Source: Novosphingobium sp. IK01
GTDB lineage: Bacteria > Pseudomonadota > Alphaproteobacteria > Sphingomonadales > Sphingomonadaceae
DNA length: 64,000 nucleotides
NCBI RefSeq assembly: GCF_033242265.1
Contig: NZ_BTFW01000001.1
Location: 1,178,001 to 1,242,000, forward strand
Direction: 5' to 3'
In this document: one piece after another, positions 32,733 through 41,711 of the stretch
Position numbering within the stretch: the stretch's first letter is position 1
Layout of the letters: the number at the start of each line of letters is the position of its first letter
The notes under the pieces: generated by a model
Seen by the model: the letters and a program-made list of their open reading frames with translations, nothing else
Told to the model about the DNA's origin: nothing
The model's database searches: none
Made by a program: the position numbers and the translations under genes

Positions 32733-34082
32733 TTACGTACCACTGGTTAGCAAGCGGTTAGGAATGAGACCATGCGCCTGTCCCAGCGCCGTGGCAAGCA
32801 GCAGCACATCCACAATGCGCAAGGCCCCGTCGAGCGGCAACACCATGGCCACCAGCGCCAGCCCTCCGGCCAGCACGAGGCGATCGCACAGCCAGGCCGT
32901 CCAGCGAAAGCCGCGCAGGATCGCAGGGAGAAGCCAGAGCAGCAGGATCAGCACCAGCGGGGCGAACCAGCCCCCCGCCTGTGCCGGATCGCCACCGGTG
33001 CTGCCCCCCGGGCCGTGCTCCAAACCATGCCCCAAACCATGCCACGCGCAGACCCCGACCAGCGCCGCGTCGATGACGAAGGGCAACATGCCCCCTCCCC
33101 GCACCGGGCCGCCGGTAACGAGCAGGCAATCACGCTCCACCCGCCCCAGCAGGCGCGCCACCTGAAGCACCACCCAGCCCAGCCCCACGAGCGCGAGGCC
33201 CAGCGCCGTCCAGCCCCACCAGCCCGCCCCAAGGCCCAGCAGCGCGAGCAGAACCGCCGCCATGCCCACCAGCCAGGGCCGGGTATGGGCATGGAGCAGC
33301 GCCGGGCCGAGCCGGCGCACGGCCTTGACCGCCAGCCATTCGCCCGGCGAGCGGACGTGGTCTGTCGCGGTATGCAGCACCAGCCAGTCATTTTCGGCCA
33401 GATCGGCCTCTTGCTCGGTCCGCACGAGGCGCCAGCGCCCCTGATCGACCAGCACGCCGGGCACCGCGCGCAAGGGCAGGCGCGCCTGTGTCGCCAACCG
33501 CAACAGCGCGGCCACCGGGTTCCAGTCAGACGGAAGATCGCCCAGCATCGCCACGACCCGCCCGGACAGGCGCATGGCCCCGGCCCAGGCATGGTTGATG
33601 TCGATCCGCTCGAACCCGGCGGGGGTGCCGATCTCGACCGGCAGGACCAGCACGCCGGGCGCCTCGTCGAGCAGGCGGCGCGCCTCATCGGGCATGGCCA
33701 GCAGGCCTTCGGCAAAGACGAACAGTTCGTCCTCGGGCGAAACCAGCGGCACCAGCGCGCGGGCGGCGGCGATCACATGAAAGCGCGCGCCGCGCTGCTC
33801 GGCCGCGTGCTGGATCTCGACGATCTCGGGATCGAGCGTTTCGGCATGGACGACGATTCGCGTGCAACCCAGCGCCAGTGCCAGCGCGACCTGATGGCGC
33901 GCGATGCTGTGCCCGGCGACATCAAGAAAACCGGGGGCCATAAAACCGGGAGCCGAAAAACCGGAATGGCCGACAACCTGCCCGCCCCCATCGAAGCCGG
34001 CTTCATCGCTGCCATCCCCGGCAGTATTGTCCATCAATGCAATAAGTGCGACCCGCAAGTGGCTGCCTCCTGATGAGGGCAT
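32733..34082 (-). CDS. hypothetical protein: Rossmann-like domain plus membrane helices
   Basis: About 449 residues. Residues about 40-240 form an alternating alpha/beta domain (VALALALGCTRIVVHAETL, EDELFVFAEGLLAMP, VLVLPVEIGTPAGFERID) like a nucleotidyltransferase fold without its signature loop. From about 255 there are roughly six hydrophobic helices in two groups. The layout recalls fusions of NTP-transferase with CDP-alcohol phosphotransferase, but the DGxxAR...D motif is not present, so any activity is unproven. The start at 34082 is the first ATG. It is second in the four-gene cluster. Confidence 0.6.
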   Translation of the reverse strand: MPSSGGSHLRVALIALMDNTAGDGSDEAGFDGGGQVVGHSGFSAPGFMAPGFLDVAGHSIARHQVALALALGCTRIVVHAETLDPEIVEIQHAAEQRGARFHVIAAARALVPLVSPEDELFVFAEGLLAMPDEARRLLDEAPGVLVLPVEIGTPAGFERIDINHAWAGAMRLSGRVVAMLGDLPSDWNPVAALLRLATQARLPLRAVPGVLVDQGRWRLVRTEQEADLAENDWLVLHTATDHVRSPGEWLAVKAVRRLGPALLHAHTRPWLVGMAAVLLALLGLGAGWWGWTALGLALVGLGWVVLQVARLLGRVERDCLLVTGGPVRGGGMLPFVIDAALVGVCAWHGLGHGLEHGPGGSTGGDPAQAGGWFAPLVLILLLWLLPAILRGFRWTAWLCDRLVLAGGLALVAMVLPLDGALRIVDVLLLATALGQAHGLIPNRLLTSGT

Positions 34083-34147
34083 CGTAGGGACAGCGTGGCA
34101 GCCTGCCAAGCTCGGGCTGGCCCGAGACCGGGGAATGCCCTTGAATG

Positions 34148-34462
34148 TCAGGCCTGATCAGGGCCTTGCGCGAAATCATCGAGCCACAGGCCGATCCGGC
34201 GCAAGACCGCAGGATCACCCGGCGCCCCGTCCAGCGCCTGTTCGACAAGGTCCATCAGCCCGCGCGCATGGAACGAGGCGGCCAGTCCCTTGAGCCGCAT
34301 GCCCGCCATCGACCAGTTCCCGTCGCAGCGCGAGCGGCGCATCAGGTCGAGCTGGCGCCGCGCGCTTTCGAGGAAAGCCGCGCGCAGTTCGGCAAAAAGC
34401 GCCTGATCATCGCCAGCCGCCACCGCCAGTTGCGCATCTATCGGATCGCCAAGATAAGCCAT
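34148..34462 (-). CDS. Hpt-like small protein lacking the phosphoacceptor histidine
   Basis: 104 residues, all helical. FLESARRQLDLMRRS, then MAGMRLKGLAASFHARGLMDLVEQAL, matches the histidine phosphotransfer pattern AHSLKG...LGA...L, but the histidine position holds Met55. It is first in the cluster that ends with the kinase-like gene, which lacks its histidine too. The start at 34462 has no strong ribosome binding site. The divergent coiled-coil gene starts 73 bases away, leaving room for a shared promoter region. Confidence 0.62.
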   Translation of the reverse strand: MAYLGDPIDAQLAVAAGDDQALFAELRAAFLESARRQLDLMRRSRCDGNWSMAGMRLKGLAASFHARGLMDLVEQALDGAPGDPAVLRRIGLWLDDFAQGPDQA

Positions 34463-34534
34463 GTTGTGGATGGTGGCCCCTGAGGGCTTAAGGCGGGTTT
34501 AACCGCGCCGCATTTCCATGATAAGCATGGGCGC

Positions 34535-37264
34535 ATGACCGGGGGCCCACGCATCAATCCGCCACGCATCGTTCCGATCGAAGCCAGCCAGCCCCAGGCG
34601 GGCAGGCCGGATTCCGGTGAGTCCGGGCGCGCGCCATCGCCAAATGTGCCAATCGAGGACGAGGCTGGCGATTCTGCCGACCTCTGGCTTGAGGGCGAAG
34701 CGTCCCGGCCCGCCCGCTGGCCACTGGTTGTGGCCGGTGTGCTGGTCGCGGCATGGACCCTGTTCTTCGGCTGGGCCAACGCGGGACGGCTCGTGGCGAG
34801 CGGCTCTCCGGGCGATCTGGCCACGGCCATCGGCCAGTGGGCCGGCCCGGCTCTGGTGGTGCTGGTCCTCGTTGCGCTCGTCCAGCGTTCGAGCGGGCGT
34901 GAGGCGCGCCGCTTTGCCGGGATCGCCGGGTCGCTCTCGCGCGAGAGCGACCAGCTTTCGGGCCGCCTGCGCGCGATGAACACCGAACTGGCCCTCGCGC
35001 GCGATTTCCTCGCCGCCCAGTCGCGCGATCTCGACGCGCTCGGCCGCATCGCCGCCGACCGCCTTTCCACCCATGCCGACAGCTTGCGCGCGCTGATCCT
35101 CGAAAACGGCGAGCAGGTCGACAGAATCGCCCATGTCTCGACCAACGCGCTCGACAACATGGACAAGCTGCGCGGCCAGTTGCCGGTCATCGCCAACAGC
35201 GCCAAGGACGTGACCAACGCGGTCGCCAATGCCGGGCGCAATGCCCATGGCCAGCTGGAAGACCTGGTCGCCGGGTTCCAGCGGCTCAACGAATTCGGCC
35301 TCGCCAGCGAGCGTCAGGTCGGCACCGTGCGCGAGGCCGTGCAGAGCGCGATGGCCGCCCTCACCGCCACCGGCGCCGACCTTGCCCGCCAGACCGAGGC
35401 CCGCTTTGCCACCTTGCGCGAGGAAGTCGAGACCCACCGCGCCGCGCTCGATGGCGAGGAACACGCCGCGCTGGCCGCCATCCGCGCCCGCGCACAGGCG
35501 CTGGCCGACGCGCTCGACGAACAGCGCCGCACGCTGGGCGCCGCCGAACGCGAGGGGCTGGCCACGCTCGAACAGCGCCTCGCCACGCTCAGGAGCGCCA
35601 GCACCGCGCTCGGCAGTGCAATCGCCGATCAGGAAAACGCCGCGCTGGCCAGCTGGCAGGCCCGCAGCGAGGCGCAAGTGCGCGCGCTGCGCACCGCGCT
35701 CGACACGCTGACCGCCGCGCAGGACCATGCCCAGGCCGATGCCGAGGCGCGGCTGGCCGCCTTTGCCGCCGCCAGCCACCAGTTGGCGCAAACGCTCGCC
35801 AGCGATGGCGCCGCCTTCGACGCGCAACTGGCCGAACGCCGCGCCGCGCTGGTCGCCGGGGCCGACGACCAGCGCGAGACGCTCGCACGCCGCATGGTCG
35901 AGATCGACCGCGCGATTGCCGAACGCCGCGCCGCCGTGAACAGCGCCGCCAACGAGGCAACCGAGGCGCTCGCCACCCGCCTGGCCGACCTCGACCGCGC
36001 GCTCGACACCCAGCGCACGCGCCAGCAGGACGAGGCCCGCCGCCTGACCGCCCAGTGCGACGTGGCCGCCGCCCATGCCGCCAGCTTGGCCGAAGCCATG
36101 CAGGCCTCGGCCGCGATGGGCGAGGCAACTGCGCAGGCGGTCGACCACGCGCTCACCCTGCTGCGCACGCGCCTGTCGGAAACCGGCATCGAACTGACCG
36201 CGCAGGAAGACCACATCACCCGCAGCACGCAAGGCGCCGAACGGCTGCTCGAACTCGTCCAGAGCGCCGGGCACCACAGCCGCAGCGAACTGCCCGATGT
36301 CCTGCGCGCGAGCGAGGCCGGGCTCGACCGGATCGACCAGCGCATCGGCACCCTGCACGAGGCGCTCGCCGAAGCAGGCCTGCGCAGCCAGGGCGTGGCC
36401 GACGCCATGCGCGCGACGAGCGGCGAAGTGGCCGAAACACTGGCCGGGTTCGCCCGCCTGCATCAGGCCTTTGCCGGACAGGCCGACGAACACAAGCTGC
36501 GCCTCGACGAATTGCGCGCGACCCTCGAAACCACGCGCGGCGAGGCCGAGGCGCTTTCGGGCGACCTCACCGGAACGCTCGCCAGCGCGATCGACCGTCT
36601 TCACGCCGCAGCGCAAGCCGCAGGGGCGGCCATGAGCGGCACCGTGCGCGCCGAGATCGAGGCGCTCGCCGCCCGTCTGGGCGAGGAAAGCAACGCGGCG
36701 ATTGCCCGCGTGCTTCAGGGGCGCGGGGCCGAGCTGATTGCCCGCCTCGAAGAAGCGCTCGACAGCGCCGCTGCCGCCAGCCGCGACACCGCCGAGCAGA
36801 TGCGCGACCAGCTCGCCAAGGTCGACGAACTGACCGGCAATCTCGAAAGCCGCGTCGCCCGCGCGCACGAACGCGCGCAAGAGCAGGTCGACAACGATTT
36901 CGCCCGCCGCACCGCGCTGATCACCGAGGCGCTCAATTCGGCCTCGATCGACATTGCCCAGGCGCTCTCGGCCGATGTCTCGGAAACGGCCTGGGCTTCG
37001 TACTTGCGCGGGGACCGGGGCATCTTCACCCGCCGCGCGGTCAGCCTGCTCGACAATGCCGACGCCAAGGCCGTCCAGCAGCACTACAACGCCGATGCGG
37101 AATTTCGCGGCCATGTGAACCGCTACATCCACGATTTCGAGGGCATGCTGCGCCAGCTCCTCTCGACGCGCGACGGCAATGCGCTGGGGGTGACGCTGCT
37201 CTCTTCCGACATGGGCAAGCTCTACGTCGCGCTCGCGCAGGGGATCGAACGCCTGCGGACGTAA
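34535..37264 (+). CDS. large membrane-anchored coiled-coil protein, function unknown
   Basis: 909 residues. A Pro-rich, acidic cytoplasmic start (1-58) is followed by two membrane helices (about 62-84 and 101-118) and some 650 residues of Ala/Glu/Arg heptad-rich coiled coil. It ends in a compact conserved domain (RGDRGIFTRRAV, HVNRYIHDFEGMLRQLL, LLSSDMGKLYVALAQGIERLR). I recall similar proteins in sphingomonads without a known role. The architecture suggests a structural or polarity scaffold. Composition is extreme, so the minus strand is also open over almost its full length. A bidirectional terminator follows. Confidence 0.8.
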   Translation: MTGGPRINPPRIVPIEASQPQAGRPDSGESGRAPSPNVPIEDEAGDSADLWLEGEASRPARWPLVVAGVLVAAWTLFFGWANAGRLVASGSPGDLATAIGQWAGPALVVLVLVALVQRSSGREARRFAGIAGSLSRESDQLSGRLRAMNTELALARDFLAAQSRDLDALGRIAADRLSTHADSLRALILENGEQVDRIAHVSTNALDNMDKLRGQLPVIANSAKDVTNAVANAGRNAHGQLEDLVAGFQRLNEFGLASERQVGTVREAVQSAMAALTATGADLARQTEARFATLREEVETHRAALDGEEHAALAAIRARAQALADALDEQRRTLGAAEREGLATLEQRLATLRSASTALGSAIADQENAALASWQARSEAQVRALRTALDTLTAAQDHAQADAEARLAAFAAASHQLAQTLASDGAAFDAQLAERRAALVAGADDQRETLARRMVEIDRAIAERRAAVNSAANEATEALATRLADLDRALDTQRTRQQDEARRLTAQCDVAAAHAASLAEAMQASAAMGEATAQAVDHALTLLRTRLSETGIELTAQEDHITRSTQGAERLLELVQSAGHHSRSELPDVLRASEAGLDRIDQRIGTLHEALAEAGLRSQGVADAMRATSGEVAETLAGFARLHQAFAGQADEHKLRLDELRATLETTRGEAEALSGDLTGTLASAIDRLHAAAQAAGAAMSGTVRAEIEALAARLGEESNAAIARVLQGRGAELIARLEEALDSAAAASRDTAEQMRDQLAKVDELTGNLESRVARAHERAQEQVDNDFARRTALITEALNSASIDIAQALSADVSETAWASYLRGDRGIFTRRAVSLLDNADAKAVQQHYNADAEFRGHVNRYIHDFEGMLRQLLSTRDGNALGVTLLSSDMGKLYVALAQGIERLRT

Positions 37265-37303
37265 GATGGCAAGGGCTGCGAAGCTCCCTCAACCCACCCC
37301 ACA

Positions 37304-37342
37304 AAAAAACCGCCGCTTCCCAATGGGAAACGGCGGTTTTTT
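37304..37342. terminator. bidirectional terminator
   Basis: AAAAAACCGCCG (37304-37315) pairs with CGGCGGTTTTTT (37331-37342), with an inner TTCCC/GGGAA stem. A- and T-runs flank both sides, so it can end the coiled-coil gene (plus) and the permease gene (minus, ending at 37361). Confidence 0.93.
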
Positions 37343-37360
37343 CATGCAGACTTTCCGCAA

Positions 37361-38881
37361 TCAGCTGATCGGTGGAACCGATCCGGGCGGCACGTCGGCA
37401 TCGATCTCGTGCACTTCGACCAGACCACGGCCGACATGGCTGCGGCTGCGGCTATAGCCGTAATAGACGAACAGCCCCAGCACGGCCCAGCCCACGAACA
37501 GCTCCATCGTCTCGGCCGAAAGGCTGCCGAACAGATAGAGACAGCCCAGGATCGAGATCGGCGCGATCACGGTGACCAGCGGGGTGCGGAACGGGCGCAC
37601 GCGCGCAGGGTCCGTCCGGCGCAGCACCAGCACGGCGACCGACACCGCCGCAAAGGCGAACAGCGTTCCCGAGTTCGACACGTCGGCCAGCAGGCCCACC
37701 GGGAAGAACGCCGCGAACAGGGCCACGAACACCCCGGTCATCAGCGTGATGACATGGGGGGTGTGGAAGCGCGGATGCACCTTGGAGAAGAACTCGGGCA
37801 GCAGGCCATCGCGGCTCATCACGAAGAAGATGCGGGTCTGGCCGAACATCATCATCAGAATGACCGAGGGCAGCGCAAGGATCGCGGCCAGGCCAACCAG
37901 CCAGCCGATGAACGGATAGCCGACCGAACGCAGCGTCCAGGCCAGGGCTTCCTTCGAGCAGACCACGGCGTTGTCGCCAATGGCGTTGCAGGCCTGCGAC
38001 AGCGCGGGCGAACCGGGCGAGAGCACTTCATGCCCGGGACCATAGACCGGCTGCGCGCCGACCGTGCCGATCACGCCAGCGGCCACCAGCATGTAGAACA
38101 CGGTGCAGATGGCAAGGCTGCCGATCAGGCCGATCGGCATGTTGCGCTGGGGGTTCTTGGTTTCCTCGGCCGCGGTCGAGACCGCGTCGAAACCGACATA
38201 GGCAAAGAAGATCGAGGCCGCAGCGCCCGAGATGCCGACGAAGCCCTGCGGCGCGAAAGGCTGGAAATTGCCCGTCTTGAGCATCGGCACGGTCAACGCG
38301 ACGAACAGCGAAAGCGCGACGATCTTGATCGCCACGAGGATGGCATTGACCGTGGCACTCTCCTTGGTGCCAAGGATCAGCAGCCCGGTGATGACGACGG
38401 CGATGGCCATGGCCGGAAGGTTGACCAGCCCGCCATCGAAAGGCCCGCGCACGAGTTCGAGGGGGACAGTAATGTGCAGGCTGTTCTGCACGAAGCCGAC
38501 CATATAGCCCGACCAGCCGACCGATACCGCCCCTGCGGCAATCGCATATTCGAGGATCAGGGCCCAGCCCACCATCCAGGCGACCAGTTCGCCCATGACG
38601 GCATAGCTGTAAGTATAGGCCGAACCCGAAACCGGCACCATCGATGCCATTTCAGCGTAACACAAAGCTGCCACGGCACAGACGAAGCCGGCGATGACAA
38701 AACTGACCATCATGCCGGGGCCGGCCTTTTGGGCGGCTTCGGCAGTGAGAACGAAGATACCGGTGCCGATAACGGCCCCCACACCCAGCATCGTCAGCTG
38801 GAAAGCCCCCAGCGAGCGATGCAGCGATTTCTTTTCGGCCGTGGCCAAAATAGCGTCGAGTGGTTTGACGCGTCCAAACAT
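37361..38881 (-). CDS. APC family amino-acid permease
   Basis: A 506-residue protein with 12 or more membrane helices, similar to YfnA/CAT-type permeases. MLGVGAVIGTGIFVLTAEAA is the substrate/sodium-binding first helix; FFAYVGFDAVSTAAEETKNPQRN is the family hallmark. A cysteine-containing loop (SQACNAIGDNAVVCSKEA) is a probable periplasmic loop. The start at 38881 (MFGRVKPLDA) has GGGAGG about 6 bases upstream; the frame is open 74 codons further but without support. The substrate is probably a cationic or neutral amino acid. The gap 38882-39173 before panB shows no clear gene. Confidence 0.9.
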   Translation of the reverse strand: MFGRVKPLDAILATAEKKSLHRSLGAFQLTMLGVGAVIGTGIFVLTAEAAQKAGPGMMVSFVIAGFVCAVAALCYAEMASMVPVSGSAYTYSYAVMGELVAWMVGWALILEYAIAAGAVSVGWSGYMVGFVQNSLHITVPLELVRGPFDGGLVNLPAMAIAVVITGLLILGTKESATVNAILVAIKIVALSLFVALTVPMLKTGNFQPFAPQGFVGISGAAASIFFAYVGFDAVSTAAEETKNPQRNMPIGLIGSLAICTVFYMLVAAGVIGTVGAQPVYGPGHEVLSPGSPALSQACNAIGDNAVVCSKEALAWTLRSVGYPFIGWLVGLAAILALPSVILMMMFGQTRIFFVMSRDGLLPEFFSKVHPRFHTPHVITLMTGVFVALFAAFFPVGLLADVSNSGTLFAFAAVSVAVLVLRRTDPARVRPFRTPLVTVIAPISILGCLYLFGSLSAETMELFVGWAVLGLFVYYGYSRSRSHVGRGLVEVHEIDADVPPGSVPPIS

Positions 38882-39173
38882 GAAAGCCTCCCGCCTTGGA
38901 CCGGTGCGGCGGAAACTGTCACGCCATGATGTTGCACCGGAAACCAGGTCATGGGGGGTAACGCTAGCGGCAAGGCCCCGGCGCGCAAAGGGGCTTTTTT
39001 CATCCATCCACGCCTGATCGCTTGCGCACGAGCGCCCATCTTGCGGGTTTTCGCCCATGCTATACAAGCGCGCGCCCGCCGTGCATGAACCGTCCGGCCC
39101 CAAACCTGCGGCCCCACCTCTCCGGCCACACCTGCCCGCGCGGCTTCTTGTATTTCAGAGGGCAAGGAAAACG

Positions 39174-40043
39174 ATGTCCACCACCTTCCAGCTCGACACC
39201 GCCACCAGCCGCGCGCACCCCACGCCCGCGCCGATGAAGCGGCTGACCGTCCCCGCCATCCGCCAGCGCAAGGTCGACGGGCAGACCGCGCAGCCCATCG
39301 TGATGCTCACGGCCTATACCGCCCGTCAGGCGCAACTGCTTGATGCCCATTGCGATTTGCTGCTCGTGGGGGATTCCCTGGGGCAGGTCATCTATGGCCT
39401 GCCTTCCAGCGTTCCGGTCACGCTCGACATGATGGCCGCCCATGGCGCGGCGGTGGTGCGCGGGTCGTATCACGCGGTGGTGATCGTCGACATGCCGTTC
39501 GGCGCCTATGAAGCCTCGCCGGTCCAGGCCTTCGAGGCCGCCGCGCGCCTGCTCAAGGAGACCGGCTGCGCGGGCGTGAAGCTTGAAGGCGGGGCCGCCA
39601 TGGCCGAAACGGTCGCCTTCCTGACCGCGCGCGGCATTCCCGTTATGGGGCATGTCGGCCTCACCCCCCAGGCGGTGAACCAGTTGGGCGGCTACAATGC
39701 GCGCGGGCGCAGCCAGGCCGAAGCCGACAAGATCGTCGCCGATGCGCGCGCGCTCGCCGATGCCGGGGCCTTTGCCATCGTCGTGGAAGGGGTCGTCGAA
39801 CCGATTGCGGTGGCGGTGACCGAGGCGGTCGCCTGTCCGGTGATCGGCATCGGCGGCTCGGCCCGGTGCGACGGGCAGGTTCTGGTGAGCGAGGATATGC
39901 TCGGCCTGTTCGAGCGCGTGCCCCGTTTCGTCAAGCGCTATGCCGAACTGGGCGAGGCCATCGAAGAAGCCGTGGCAACATACGCACAGGACGTGCGCGC
40001 ACGACGGTTTCCGGGTATCGAACAGACCTATCAACCGAAGTAA
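39174..40043 (+). CDS. panB: 3-methyl-2-oxobutanoate hydroxymethyltransferase
   Basis: A 289-residue TIM-barrel enzyme that adds a hydroxymethyl group from methylene-tetrahydrofolate to 2-oxoisovalerate, the first step of pantothenate synthesis. [13 protein letters not shown] (metal and substrate), [31 protein letters not shown] and VIGIGGS are all present. The start at 39174 (MSTTFQLD) has AAGGA about 6 bases upstream. The DUF475 gene follows after 32 bases. Confidence 0.95.
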   Translation: MSTTFQLDTATSRAHPTPAPMKRLTVPAIRQRKVDGQTAQPIVMLTAYTARQAQLLDAHCDLLLVGDSLGQVIYGLPSSVPVTLDMMAAHGAAVVRGSYHAVVIVDMPFGAYEASPVQAFEAAARLLKETGCAGVKLEGGAAMAETVAFLTARGIPVMGHVGLTPQAVNQLGGYNARGRSQAEADKIVADARALADAGAFAIVVEGVVEPIAVAVTEAVACPVIGIGGSARCDGQVLVSEDMLGLFERVPRFVKRYAELGEAIEEAVATYAQDVRARRFPGIEQTYQPK

Positions 40044-40075
40044 TTTCCCCCTCCTCCAACTGACAAGAGGACCGC

Positions 40076-41131
40076 TTGCTCAGGAATTTCAAGGGATCCC
40101 TGCTGTTTGCAGGCCTGTGCCTGATTCTGGCCGCCGCCTATGGCTGGTTCCAGACCCACTCCGTCGCGACCACGGCCGGGCTGGTGTGGATCGTGCTGGT
40201 GCTTTCCGTGCTGGAAATCTCGCTCTCGTTCGACAACGCGGTGGTCAATGCCGCCGTGCTGGGCGAAATGGACGCGGTCTGGCAGAAACGCTTCCTGACC
40301 TGGGGCATGGTGATCGCCGTGTTCGGGATGCGGATCGTGTTTCCGCTGGCCATCGTGGCGATTGCCGCAGGGATCGGCCCGGTCGAGGCCCTGCGCCTCT
40401 CGCTTGAAGATCCGGCCCGGTACGAGCAGATCGTGAGCGGGGCCCATGTCGGCATCGCCGGGTTCGGCGGGGCCTTCCTCGCGATGGTCGGCCTCGGCTT
40501 CTTCTTCGACGGCGAGAAGGAGACCCACTGGATCGGCTGGATCGAGGAGAAACTGGCGCGCTTCTCGGTGGTCAAGGCCGCCGAGATCGCGCTGCTGCTG
40601 GTCGTGCTGGCGGTGATCGCCGCGCAACTGCCCGGCCACGAGGGCTTCACGTTCCTGCTCTCGGGCGCGCTGGGCATTGTTGCCTTCGTGGTGGTCGAGG
40701 CCATCGGCACGATCCTCGAACTGCGCGAGGAAGCGCAGAAGGCTGCCGGGGCGGTGGTGAAATCGGGCCTTGGCGGTTTTCTCTATCTCAACGTGCTCGA
40801 CGCCTCGTTCAGCTTCGACGGAGTGATTGGCGCCTTTGCCCTGTCGAACAACATGGTGATCATCGCGCTGGGCCTGTCGATCGGGGCGATGTTCGTGCGC
40901 TCGCTGACGATCATGCTGGTTCGCAGCGGCACGCTGGCCGACTATCGCTATCTCGAACATGGCGCGTTCTGGGCCATCGTGGCGCTGGGCGGGATCATGC
41001 TGGCCTCGGCCCGCGTGGAAATTCCCGAGACGGTGACCGGCCTGATCGGCGCCGCGCTGATCGCCGCCTCGCTCGGCTGGTCGGTCCGCTATCGCCGCCG
41101 AAACGGGGAAACGGCGCCAGGCGAGGCCTAA
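40076..41131 (+). CDS. DUF475 / TerC-like integral membrane protein
   Basis: 351 residues with about nine helices and two internally repeated acidic motifs: LEISLSFDNAVVNA (about 46-59) and LDASFSFDGVIGAFALSNN (about 240-258). These intramembrane aspartates are the metal-ion signature of the TerC/DUF475 superfamily, implicated in manganese or tellurite handling. The start is TTG at 40076 with AGAGGA 5 bases upstream; no ATG fits. It follows panB closely and its stop overlaps that of the convergent flavodoxin-like gene. Confidence 0.88.
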   Translation: MLRNFKGSLLFAGLCLILAAAYGWFQTHSVATTAGLVWIVLVLSVLEISLSFDNAVVNAAVLGEMDAVWQKRFLTWGMVIAVFGMRIVFPLAIVAIAAGIGPVEALRLSLEDPARYEQIVSGAHVGIAGFGGAFLAMVGLGFFFDGEKETHWIGWIEEKLARFSVVKAAEIALLLVVLAVIAAQLPGHEGFTFLLSGALGIVAFVVVEAIGTILELREEAQKAAGAVVKSGLGGFLYLNVLDASFSFDGVIGAFALSNNMVIIALGLSIGAMFVRSLTIMLVRSGTLADYRYLEHGAFWAIVALGGIMLASARVEIPETVTGLIGAALIAASLGWSVRYRRRNGETAPGEA

Positions 41132-41622
41132 AAAGCCCCCATCCCCAACCCTGCCGCCATCAATCGCCCCAGATCGCGGCAGGGGGCGAGCGCCGCCTCG
41201 CTGACAGTCTTGTCCGCCAGTATCGTCTCGGGCCGATCCGCGCCCGTCACCAGCAAACAGGGTGGCGCCACGCGGCGCAGGCGCCAGCCGGTCACGATCC
41301 GGTCGATCTGGCCTTGTGCCCCCTGCCCCGCCGTTCCCGCCGCGATGGCCGTGGCATAGGCCCGCCCCTCGATCCGCCCGAGCAGCGGATAGTAGCAGCG
41401 GTCGAAAAACTCCTTCATCACCCCGCTCAGGCCCCCGAGGTTCTCCGGGCAGACGAACAGGAAACCTTGCGCGGCCAGACAATCGGCAGGCTGGGCAAGC
41501 CCCGCCTCCATCAGGCGCACGTTCAGGCTTCCCGGCTCGCCTTCCTCGCGCGCCGCGTCAAAGGCCGCCTGCGCCATGGCCCGCGCCGTCCCGGTGCGGG
41601 AATGCCAGACGATCAGCAACAT
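41128..41622 (-). CDS. flavodoxin/NADPH-dependent FMN reductase-like protein
   Basis: A 164-residue flavodoxin-fold protein: LLIVWHSRTGTARAMAQAA is the FMN phosphate loop, and FLFVCPENLGGLSGVMKEFFDRCYYPL is the second flavin-binding segment. The start at 41622 has AAAGGA about 10 bases upstream. The reaction is unknown; quinone or nitro reductase and electron-carrier roles are possible. It is divergent from recJ (89 bases) and convergent with the DUF475 gene. Confidence 0.8.
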   Translation of the reverse strand: MLLIVWHSRTGTARAMAQAAFDAAREEGEPGSLNVRLMEAGLAQPADCLAAQGFLFVCPENLGGLSGVMKEFFDRCYYPLLGRIEGRAYATAIAAGTAGQGAQGQIDRIVTGWRLRRVAPPCLLVTGADRPETILADKTVSEAALAPCRDLGRLMAAGLGMGAF

Positions 41623-41711
41623 GGTGTCCGTTCCTTTCTCTTGCAGGGCGCCCATGGCGGTCGCCCTCCCCCTGTTTGCGGGTTGGCGCGAAAGCGTCTA
41701 CCGCCTGCGCC

